The position numbers and the translations under genes were made by a program. The notes under the pieces are model-generated. The model was not told the origin of the DNA, made no database searches, and saw only the letters and a list, made by a program, of their open reading frames with translations. From Phaeoceros laevis (taxonomy: Eukaryota > Anthocerotophyta > Anthocerotopsida > Notothyladales), in the NCBI GenBank assembly GCA_049999765.1, contig JBNGIQ010009519.1, positions 268,817 through 322,586 on the forward strand: a stretch of 53,770 nucleotides of DNA. The letters are read 5' to 3'. This document shows positions 44,460-53,770 of this stretch, piece by piece (the stretch's first letter is position 1; every line of letters starts with the position of its first letter).

Positions 44460-44953
44460 GGCCGCGGAGATCAGATTCTTCCCGCACACAGAGCGATGCA
44501 ACAGATTCTTGCTCCCTCTCTCCCTCCCTGCCCGCTGTCGATCCCTCGAGGAGCTCTAGGGTTACCCTCCATCGCCGATGCACCAACTCAAACTCGAATT
44601 GCTTCCCGCGCGCGGGAACGAAAACGGATACTTCCAATCCAATCGTAGACTAAACGCATATACTAAAACAAACCAATGTTGGACACGCACGCTGCGGCAA
44701 CTGTCAGGCGCTTGTTTCATATGCTTCGAGTATCGGCTTTTTTTGCTACAGCATATACTGGTTCAGGGGTCGTTGAGCGTGGGACTTGTCGCGTTTGTCG
44801 GTAACACTGTACAGTTACCCCGTGAAGCGGGGCCCGCTTCACATACAAGAAGGAGAAGCCTCGAGCTGCAGCCCATTCTCAGTGCATTTCTCAGCGCCCG
44901 TTCCCGGACTCGATCGATCCTCGCTCCCTAACAACCTTCCTTCCTTCCTGCGA
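44460..44953. promoter_or_regulatory. Divergent intergenic region (494 bp)
   Basis: Separates the start of oxygenase copy 2 (minus) from the 2-ODD gene (plus). It must hold the 2-ODD promoter and leader, and once held that of the oxygenase. GCGCGCGGGAAC near 44608 resembles the E2F-type site TTCCCGCGC. No clear TATA box was located. Confidence 0.4.
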
Positions 44954-46468
44954 ATGGCGCTTCCCAGCCATCTGGCCGGCTCTCAAACAGCGGCTTCTTC
45001 ACGACTGGGACACTTGGCTCCTCAGACGTCCTTGAAACAGCATGGACTGCAAAGCGGCAGCATTTTCAGGCCGCCGCAGCAGCAGCAGCCGACTGACAGT
45101 GTCGTCCTGGCAGCAGCAGCAGCGGTAGCTCCCGCAGCAGGCGTGCAGGAGGTGCAGACGCGGGCGAGCACGGTGCCGGATGTGGCGCAGAAGAGCGATT
45201 TTGCCAGCTGGGAAGGCCTGGAAATCGTGGACTTGGGAGGCCTGGACGTCACCCCCGAGAGGCGCGCCCAGCTGGTGAAGCAGGTGCGAGCGGGAGGGGA
45301 GTCGGGGTTGTTCCTGGTGAAGAACATGGGCGTGAGCGACGAGGACGTGGCCGCGCTGGACAGGCTGGCCAAAGAGGTGTTCGCGTTGCCGGAAGAGGAG
45401 AAGCTCAAGATGCAGGCGCAGTGGGTGCGCGGGCCGGGCTATTTGCGCAAGTTCAGCCGCTCTGCTGACATGGCGACGGACGTGTTTCCGGGGTTCCGAG
45501 AGATTTTCCGCATTCTGGTGTACCCGGAGGAGGCGAGGGAGGGGAATTTCTGGCCCCCTGCTGTTCCCGAGATCAGGTGAGAGGCGCGTCACGTTTTGCT
45601 GCTGCTGCGACTTCCAAGACGCCAGATCTCCATGAATTCAGAAGGGGGGCCGTTTAATTCACTGTGGCATGCAGGGAGGTGTTTACGAGATACATGGAGG
45701 GGATGTACCGCACCGCCAATTTCCTGACAGAGTTGCTGGCGGAGGGGCTGGGCCTACCGGCGTCCTACATCGCAGACCAGTTCGGAGAGCTGCACAGCCT
45801 GGGCGCGCTGGTGAACACCCCGCCCCAGAAGCTCAAGGAAGGAGAGACAGCGGCGCCGGGGCTGCCCATGCACACCGACCCCACTCTCTTCAACATCAAC
45901 GTTCAGGCGGGTGTCAGGGGGCTGCAGTTCTTCGTGGCAGGCCAGTGGCGGGACATGCCGCTCATCCCCAACTCCGCCATCGTCAACGTTGCAGATGATT
46001 TCGAGGTGCGTCAATGTTCGCCAAACTTCTTCCTTCTGGTGGACTGCCTTCTGACCAGAGTTGCAAATTCATCCTTCTGTAATCGATGTTGTTTGCAATG
46101 GGCACCTGCAGACCATCAGCAATGGCATATACCACTCCCCTTACCATCGAGTGCTGACGGGGTCCAAGCCCCGGCCGTCTCTCATCACGGCTGTGGAGAC
46201 CAGGGATGAATGCATCATGGCTCCCGCTGCACAGCTCGTCGACGAGGACCACCCTGCCCTATACCGCCCCAGGGCTCACGGCGACCGCATGACCCAACTC
46301 TCCACGCAAAGCTTCGACGCTTCCAATGGCCACGATCGCACTAAGGCCTACATGTTTCTGGACCCCGAGGCGCATCTTGACAAGTCCAGGAACATGTACG
46401 TCGTGGGCGGCCAGGACTTCATCAATGGCGTTCCTATTGAGCACTGGGGTATTACCTTGCAAGATTGA
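44954..46468 (+). CDS. 2-oxoglutarate-dependent dioxygenase (plant 2-ODD), probably plastid-targeted
   Basis: Soluble Fe(II)/2OG dioxygenase of the DOXC-like superfamily that includes hormone and flavonoid enzymes; substrate not deducible. Three exons: 44954-45576, 45675-46005 and 46112-46468, phases agree, 436 residues. The N-terminal ~90 residues are Ala/Ser/Gln-rich with few acids, like a transit peptide, and make it longer than the usual 350. Iron ligands are H274 and D276 (HTDPTLFNINVQ) and H330 (SPYHRVL); R339 and S341 form the RxS 2OG motif. The third exon begins after CACCTGCAG, giving the expected ISNG context; starting earlier would add residues foreign to the family. It lies tail-to-tail with IFT80, 184 bp apart. 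Confidence 0.9.
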
Positions 46469-46652
46469 ACTTCTGTCCAAGAAGCCAAACAGCCGAACCG
46501 TCCGCCTTGTGTACAGTACTGAGCTCCGATTTCGATAGGGGAAACTACATCCCGCATTGCGGTTCGTTGACTTGTAAGTAGGTAGTAGCTGTAGATGCTG
46601 GTAGCAGACTGCAGGCTTCAGTGTATCCTCCCGTTGAGTTCTTCAGTGTATC

Positions 46653-49600
46653 CTACTTCTGAAACCAGTCTACTGAGCTCCTGACAGACATGTTTTCTTT
46701 GATCTTTTCCTGCTCGATTTTCGCTTGGATCTTTGCTGGGTCCACGAGGATCTGCATGTGGGCACCGTTCATGCAGTGAGCAATGATGGGTATAACTTGG
46801 CAGCTGCGGCGGGTTTGATTGGATACAACCATAATCTACCTGCTGGGACAACTGTATGAACTGTGGCTTGTTCTCTTCTTGTTTGGTGCTTTCTAGGTAC
46901 TTCTGCCTGTGGCAAAGCACAGTATCAACGTGTACTTTGTATGTGACAGCAAGCTCCAGTGCCCTGTAGTGACATAAAAAAAGTTCAGGAGGTATGTGGC
47001 ATTAGTACTTACTAGGAGGCGGACGAGTGCGGATTCCGAAATCTGTAGATTTAACCGAGGCTACCTTGCCCAGTTGAAGAGCCGCAGGTTCATGTTGATC
47101 GCACGGTATATGAGGCCAGCCTGCAACAAGATGGATTCCGCCTCCTCTGGCCTTCGTTTGAACAGTGCAATCTCAGCTTGACGAGCCTCTTCTGATGCCA
47201 GGTCTTTCAGATGGAGGATGTAGTGCACTTTGTCAACCTGCCACAAAGAGCATATTTTGTTAGGGTGCTGCACGCTGCTGTGCCAAAATGTCTGTGATGT
47301 TTACCGGAGGTTTAACCCTACTTCATCAAGGGCAGCGTAAGCGACTTCAGCAGTGCTCAGTTCCTTGGCATCCATCGCCATGGCTGCGAGACATGCCCAT
47401 AGGAGGTTGTCCTGCAAATACGGCAGCCCATGTTTTTATCCTAGGGTCTTACTGTGAACTTTTTGAGGTTAGAGCTGCGGGTCGAGGAACGGATGAGAAT
47501 ATACCCACCTTCACGAATCGGCAAAGACGCAATGCATGTTCCCATTGCTTGGCAGCAACATACTCACTTAGCAACAATGGGGCAGGCAGCACGATTGTTG
47601 AAACTGAAGCCCCATCGGCACGCCTGATGTTGCATTTTGATTTGTGGAAGCCTTGTATCCTCGCAGTCTTCCCCAAGTCACTGATTTTTCACCACGACAT
47701 AACAGGTTAGAGTCTGGAAATGGATATCTAAAATCAAAGAAAGCAGAGCTCACGGCTTCCAGACTCTCCGCTTTGGGTCATTGAAGCCTACATTTCCTTG
47801 GCGAGCTTTACAAACACAAGGAGATCCTTATCGACATAAGCTGCCTGAGGATAGTACCAGAACACCAGCTTCTGGTCCACGATGGCTGCTACCATGTCTG
47901 AACAATCATTCCACATAGCTGTGTCCACCATAGCAGCCAGCTTGAAGACCGTTTGGCTCTGCATTTGATGTACAGGTAGTGAGCAAATAGATGTGCCTTG
48001 ACCGTCGAACACTGCAGCCTGAGTGTGTCTCACGTTTGAAAGGACAGCTTACCAGCACTGGTGTGATGTACAAGTCGTGGTTGCAATCAACAAACACTAA
48101 TTTACGATCAGAAGATGAACCCAACTGGCTGAGGGACATCTCGACAATCCCCAAACCATGACGCAGTAGCTCTCCTACAAATCTGCCAGTACTTGCATCC
48201 AGGTACCTCACGGCTGCAAGCATGTAAAGGAGAAACTATGTAGGTCCAGGGAAAACTAAGTCGTCCGTGAGCTTGCAATATTGATTTTAATGTGCAAGCA
48301 ACAGCACCACTTACATTTGGAGTCGCTCGAGTCAATGATGGCTAGGGTGTCATCGGATAAGCTGATCGTTTGGTCCTTTATTGCTTCTATCCTCAATCCT
48401 GTTGGCATGAAAGAAGACAAAAGAGCCAAAGGTCGGCATGAGAAGTGCAAAGGCACAATGATGTAGAAAAGAAATTGATATAGAGACCAAACCACACCTT
48501 GAAATTTTGGGTTGCATATATGGCGTCCCTCATACGTGTAAAGTTGCAAGCCTGTAAAGCAGTCGACCATCAAGAAGTAACGTTGGCATTGCTTTAACAG
48601 AATAACAGTATCTTTGATGTCAAAGATGTGTGGTGTGTTCCAATTTGCTACAGAGTAGATACAACACTGCATTTAAAAGTTGACATGAAGGAGATCAATG
48701 TCGTGACCAACTCCTCAGTCTTTTAAGTACCCTTTTTTTCTCTTTAGGTGCAGAAAAGCTAATTTAGAGCCCTGATTTTCAAGGGAAATGAGAGGGAACG
48801 ATACAGGTAAGACACAACCAATGTATGTGAGCATACCTGAGCTGCAGTTGCCACAACAAGATGATTAAAACCTAAACTCATTTTCACAACACGATCTCGG
48901 AAATCCAACTCCTCAACAGTTTCAGTCACAAGATCCTGGCAGATCCATTGAATGACATAAGAGCTCAGTCTGGAATGGCATCATTCGATCAAGCTTGTGA
49001 TATTGTACCTTAATATGAATTTGGTTCGAGCTTGCCAGAATAGCTAAAACTCTGTCCCACTCTAGTCTCCTGAACCAACAGACCACACCTTTGGATGTCA
49101 TGTGCTTCTTTGTTGCAACACATTTCACATCACCTTCATGTAGCACAAATAACAATTTCATTAAAGCAACTGCTATGTGCATATGAGTGGACAAATGCCC
49201 GGAACTCACACATCTATCAACTGACCAAGCAAAACAGATCCGTTCCCTCCTGCCCCAGCTAGCTGTGTCCCATCTGTGCTCCATGCAATGCTTAACAACG
49301 ATCCATTTTCAGGCTTCAGCTTTGAATGCACCCACTGCAAGGCAGACACATGTTCAGCACAGGAGTGTGACACTATGCAATATGAGACACTTTGTCCTCC
49401 ACAACCAAGGTCTTTCATCAGCTTACCCCAGCTTTGTCACACAGCAACAGTGTGTTAAAGTAGCCAACAGCAAAGAACTCTCCAGAAGGACACCATGCGA
49501 CGGAAGTAATCGTGCTGTCTGCTTTCGGGCTCTGGTAAAGCATTCTACCGTAGCAATCCCAGACCTGAAAGGGGCACCGTCTGAGTATTACTTCGACAAA

Positions 49601-51042
49601 CTCACAACAGAACGTGGCTGTTGCTCAGGTACAAGACTACATCGTGGATTGCACCGGAAAGATCTGCAATCGTGCAACCTTGTAGTGAGCGTCCTCTCCA
49701 CCCGAAACGATGCAGTTGCTGACAGGATTCCAGTCCACAGTTAATACTAGACTATCATGGCCCTCCCACTGTATTTGCTTCGTTGAAGACTGCAAAATGG
49801 CAGAATGTGAGAGGAAAATCGTCACCATGGTATCTGATTCCATCAGATGATCAGGATTCTGATTCTTACCTGGATAGGCTTTATAATGAGGTCTTTGCCA
49901 CAGGAATATAGAACCTGATCTGATCCTGGTCCCCAAGCTAACGCATAGACTGATTGTTCTGCTCCGCGAACCCACATTGAGGACGTTAATTAGTCCCGTC
50001 GATGAAAAACGATATCCCAATTTAGCACCGGTGGCGAAACCGGAACGATGCAAGAAGCAAGCAGCGTATAAACTGAAAAATACCATTTTGTGCAAGAGTA
50101 GAACGATGCATTCCACTTCGGGACCAAATCTTCACTAATCCATCTTCACCACCTGTGGCTAGTGCTGTTCCTGCAAATCATCATCTTACAGAACAGAGTA
50201 AGTGCCTTCCTGACCTCGTCTTTACAAGTTTCCGCAAAGTTGCCTGCAGCTGGGAGCTATACCTTCAAAGTTCCACTTGAGACAGATAACCGCTCCTTCG
50301 TGCGCCTCAACCTTGTTCTCCTCTCCCCCGCCTTTGCCAACAATACGATATGTTCCTGCAAGACTGTCCCCGTAAGCCACCAGTCCACCTTGCTGACATT
50401 GCTTGTAATTTCAAGTTATCGGGAATGAAGTTTGCGTACCATCAGTACAAGCAACCACAAAAATATCAGAGCCAGGACCACCTCGGAGCCTTTGTGACTT
50501 GGAAGGGAACCAATGAATTCCGGTGAAGTACGTCTCCAAGGAAAAGACCTAATGTCAACTTCGTAAGTCCAAGCAGCACTCCTTCACAGCATTGGCCTTC
50601 AGGCAATTGCGATTGAAATGGAAGCATGTGCAACCTTTGCACAGAACCATGTACTCACTTTGTTAAGTGCTTTGCCATTCCTATTCCAGCGCCAGATGGT
50701 CTGATCATCGCTACAGGTGAAGAGCTCGTTCGATAAGTTCCAGCCTACAGCAGCAACCAGATTCTTGTCTACAGAGTTCCGTTAAAGGCAACAGTTCAAG
50801 ATCCGCTACACAACCAGTTGCTTGAATAGCTAATTCGTTAGCCAGGTTGAGTTGTAAGTGTCAATGGCATTGATTCCCAACAAAGTAGTTGGGGAACCAG
50901 TGTCTATGGCTCTTCCGACACAGCCGGGGCTAAAGATAGAGACTGCCAACAAACCACAGCTTGACGGCAAGTTCAGAGGTATACAATCTCTCTAAAATTG
51001 GATACGAGGATAGTTGGATGGTGGGATGAGGGAAAGCCGCAT
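46653..51042 (-). CDS. IFT80: Intraflagellar transport protein 80 (IFT-B complex)
   Basis: IFT-B subunit needed to build cilia; in plants, those of motile sperm. Twenty exons with consistent phases give 766 residues, close to animal IFT80: 51042-51006, 50768-50659, 50548-50440, 50355-50263, 50170-50084, 49961-49870, 49789-49679, 49564-49427, 49334-49210, 49069-49009, 48935-48837, 48666-48498, 48398-48315, 48214-48054, 47958-47792, 47680-47509, 47411-47322, 47237-47065, 46963-46840, 46751-46653. The N-terminal two thirds are two WD40 propellers (e.g. WKAHD-like [22 protein letters not shown]); the C-terminal part is helical ([23 protein letters not shown]). First exon encodes only 12 residues ([12 protein letters not shown]). 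No damage seen, so the gene appears functional. Confidence 0.95.
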
Positions 51043-52619
51043 GTTTAGAAAGCTGGTAGCTAATCTGGTGACGTCACTTCGGATGAAGCTTTGGCACTCT
51101 TCCAAGCATTAGTAGTTTTGTGCTGGATGATTATAAGTTCTAACTCATTATCTTGTACATATTTCAATTTTCAGGAAAACGTTTTAGAAAATATTCTTTA
51201 TAATATATCAACGGTAAAATTTGAACTCCTTTTAAACCTATTAGTTTTCTTGAAGTCACTTACTTCTAACTGCAATTATTTTAAAGTTACTACTAAAATT
51301 AAAACAAGAGTGACTTACAAACATAAGCACAAAGCTAGAGAGGAACAAGGAGAGACTTTATAATGTGTTGAACAATACCACAAGTTCAGGAGAGGGATGT
51401 ATCTTAGCAAAAATCAAAAGTAAGCTATTGCTAGATTTGACAAGTGGAGCCATATTTGACAAGATAGATAGTATATACATAAGATACATGGTTTTTTAGT
51501 GCAGGTCGACAAAGGGCATCTGGATGCTACACCCCTAAAGGGCTAACCATTCCATTGTATCTCCCTTTATTATGAAGATAAGAGTAACTAGGTTAACTGT
51601 ATGTATGAGATAACATCACATGGGAAAATAGATGAGCCTCCATAAGCACATAATGAGAAATCTAGATACAAGTGTGCTATGGAGCTTAGGGACCTCCATA
51701 AAGTACCTACATGGGGTCATGGTATCTGTCTAATGTATCTGTTGTATTTATTTATTTATTATTTTTTTATTTATCACTAGGCGTATGCAGTCGTGAGGCT
51801 ATGATGCCTAAACGTGAATCAAAAACATGAAACAAAGAGGAATAGAGCAAATGAAATAACAAAGCTAAACAGCTATGCCAAAGAACCTAAGCTCAAAGTA
51901 GTCGCCAATCGCCTTGAAGTAAGAGAAAAGTTTTTCCTTAAGTTTGGGAACATTCAAAAATTGGCGATCACTTTTATGAGAAGAATTATTTCTAGTGCTT
52001 AGTCTATGGTGCTCGGATAAAATTTTATAATTTCATACTCAATAAAGGATTTTTGTGACCGGTTATAGTGGGCACTTTTACTAGAAGAACTATTCATACT
52101 ACTTAATCTATGGTGCTTGGACAAAATTCATGATTTCATACTCAATAAAAGATTTTAAAGTAAAATATTTAATATCTAGGACAAAGGAATGAGAAGTGCT
52201 ACTTTCTAACTATAAGTGTAAATGATGCTAGAAGGCTACAAGGTTAGAAGCCTAAGAAGGCATGAATTCCATAGAATAGCCTACAATAACATAAAGTATG
52301 ATTAACATACTCTCCACAATCTCCACCTCACAACTTACCGGCTTTGCACATGGAAGAAGAAGAAACTTTATTATTACGTGCTTATATGGGTCCAAATGGC
52401 TAAAATGCATTAGTTCCCTACAAGAACTGTATATGAACGGACAGATTCTTACCTCGCATTTTGACATTTTGTTAATTGTGGTTACTAATAAGCTTCATGA
52501 CGATTGGTTTCAGTCTAGGGCTACCCCTGGCAATCACTCTCGAGAGAGCACACCAGCGTCGTCTGACTATCTTCCAAGCCTTAGGTTGCTGATGAGGAGG
52601 TGACGGGGGAAGGACGGCT
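51043..52619. other. AT-rich intergenic region, head-to-head promoters
   Basis: Between the divergent IFT80 and PYM starts. AT-rich, with a TTTATTTATTATTTTTTTATTT tract near 51749-51771 and a diverged repeated phrase (TCATACTCAATAAA-type, near 52033 and 52137). Open frames at 51091-51363 and 51814-52002 are low-complexity and not believed. A TGACGTCA-like element (TGACGTCAC, 51069-51077) lies just upstream of IFT80. Confidence 0.45.
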
Positions 52620-53551
52620 ATGGCTACCGAGGAGCGGGCGTTAAAGGAGGGCGAGCGCGTGTTGGCTCCTAGTCGACGGCCCGATGGTACCCTTCGAAAG
52701 CCAGTTCGGATTCGTGCGGGCTTCACTCCGCAGGATGAAGTAGCTATATATCAGTCGAAGGGCTCCCAGGTATCCAGCATGACTCTTGTCACCTCACGGA
52801 AATGCTCTTGAAGGAGCGATTTGGCTTCGCTAGTCCACTGACAGTCTTCTGAGGTTCTGCAGCTTCGGACTGGGGTGCCACAACCTCCGCCAGGATATGA
52901 TCCTGCAGATTTTGCAGCTTCTAAGGCGAAGACCAAAGCTGCGAAAAAGAATGAGAAGAGGAAAGAGAAAAAGCAGCAGGTGCCGGCATTCTGTTTTATG
53001 TGAGGCCACTGCTGCGCGAGTGACGTTCTTAGCCTTGGTTGCATTCACCTCTGAGACCAGATTCTATCCTTGACTCTCTACGTTGTTGTTCTAACTGGTT
53101 CTCAACTCAGCGCTCGGCAGGTGTCTCAAGTAGTGAACCTGGTAGTGTAGTCGGAGACGGGGCAGAACTTGGTGCACCAGATGCTGTTGCTCAGCAGCTG
53201 GACGCTTTGACCATAGCCGCATCCGATATTGGGCACCAAGGCTTAAATCCAGACGGGGAGAAGCGCATACGGGCATTGAAGAAGAAGGTAAACTTGTTGG
53301 TACCCAAAGTTTGTGTAACCAATTAGTGACAATCTTCCTGTTTATGCGGCCTTAGGTTTAAAGGCTTATGACTCTGTGGCTTGCTTCAGATCCGTCTTGC
53401 TGAAACAGCGCAGGTAGCTGGGGCTAAGGAAGGCGGTATAACTGCAGAACAGGCCGAGAAAATCTCGAAGTTGGACGATTGGCGGCAGGAATTGCAGGGT
53501 CTTGAGAAGCAGTATGGGTTGCAGGAGGTTGAACAAAAGTTGCGGCAGTAA
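52620..53551 (+). CDS. PYM: PYM (partner of Y14 and Mago), exon junction complex disassembly factor
   Basis: Cytoplasmic, ribosome-associated protein that binds the Mago-Y14 heterodimer and recycles exon junction complexes. Four exons: 52620-52769, 52845-52979, 53111-53287 and 53390-53551, phase 0 throughout, 207 residues, normal for the family. Residues 12-48 are the Mago-binding motif (ERVLAPSRRPDGTLRK, then IRAGFTPQDEVAIYQSKG), nearly invariant in eukaryotes. A PPPGYDP motif and a Lys-rich stretch follow in exon 2; the C-terminus is a coiled-coil-like helix with RALKKK and a Gln/Glu-rich end. The start of exon 2 is the least certain border (52871 is an alternative). Confidence 0.9.
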
Positions 53552-53557
53552 GGACTA

Positions 53558-53767
53558 CATGGCAACTAGTTTTGCTGGTCGTACATGAGAATGGTTCTCA
53601 GTACAGGTTCATTGGAATGGATTTTACGGTTATGGGTGAAGGGTGGTAGTAGTAGTAGATTGTCGTGTTAGCTCAACTCCACCTGGGAATTGAACACGCC
53701 ATCAGATTCGGTCGCTAACCGGGAGCGAGTGGCTGCATGGCAGCTGGTTCTGCTGGTCGTACATGAG
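53558..53767. repeat. Direct repeat pair flanking a tRNA-like segment, 3' of PYM
   Basis: 53558-53589 and 53736-53767 match at 29 of 32 positions (core TGCTGGTCGTACATGAG). Between them, on the minus strand, a B-box-like GTGTTCAATTCCC and an A-box-like GGTTAGCGACCGAA (upstream of it) suggest a SINE relic. The second copy runs to the window edge, so the structure may be longer. Confidence 0.45.
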
Positions 53768-53770
53768 CAT

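Noticed and set aside
46061-46111. Earlier start of the third 2-ODD exon
   Set aside because: It would add about 17 residues absent from the family; the CACCTGCAG acceptor gives the expected ISNG junction.
51091-52002. Small plus-strand frames in the IFT80-PYM intergenic region
   Set aside because: AT-rich, low complexity, no motif.

Overview
The window is nuclear DNA of a land plant or close streptophyte relative that still makes flagellated sperm, most likely a bryophyte, lycophyte or fern-grade plant. Plant-type genes are present: a DnaJ protein with a DUF3444 tail, a PA-domain signal peptide peptidase-like protease, a bHLH factor with an ACT-like tail and a plastid-targeted-looking 2-oxoglutarate dioxygenase. 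A complete 20-exon IFT80 gene, needed only for building cilia, sits beside them; seed plants without motile sperm lack such genes. Introns are mostly short (about 80-150 bp) with ordinary GT-AG ends. I cannot name the species.

Layout. 1-420: edge of a minus-strand LTR retroelement with tandem repeats. 420-4930: no protein gene, but a possible TATA box, a miRNA-like 43-bp-arm hairpin (3896-3989) and a 256-bp tandem duplication. 4937-7630 (-): bHLH transcription factor, 4 exons. 7631-15059: intergenic, with two copies of a tRNA-derived SINE-like repeat. 15060-17906 (-): DnaJ/DUF3444, intronless. 18845-22386 (-): SPPL2-type intramembrane aspartyl protease, 14 exons. 23658-26282 (-): intronless 874-aa 2OG-Fe(II) oxygenase. 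26283-29127: AT-rich repeats. 29135-41647 (+): a 12.5-kb Ty3-type LTR retroelement, decayed, with unusual accessory ORFs. 41882-44459 (-): second copy of the 2OG-Fe(II) oxygenase, broken. 44954-46468 (+): plant 2-ODD, 3 exons. 46653-51042 (-): IFT80. 52620-53551 (+): PYM/WIBG, the Mago-Y14 binding factor of the exon junction complex, 4 exons.

Relations. The two large oxygenase genes are tandem duplicates on the same strand, later separated by the retroelement; the distal copy has a nonsense codon and a frameshift while its catalytic residues are still readable. The remaining genes are unrelated housekeeping or regulatory loci.

The most unusual content is in the retroelement: a family of small (about 65 aa) Cys/His-containing proteins that I do not recognise, present once as a free ORF before gag, once at the N-terminus of the gag frame, and once as a free ORF between the integrase and the 3' LTR. 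The second strong candidate is the unannotated hairpin at 3.9 kb. Exon borders given here were worked out by eye from reading frame, splice consensus and known family sequence; no search or folding software was run.
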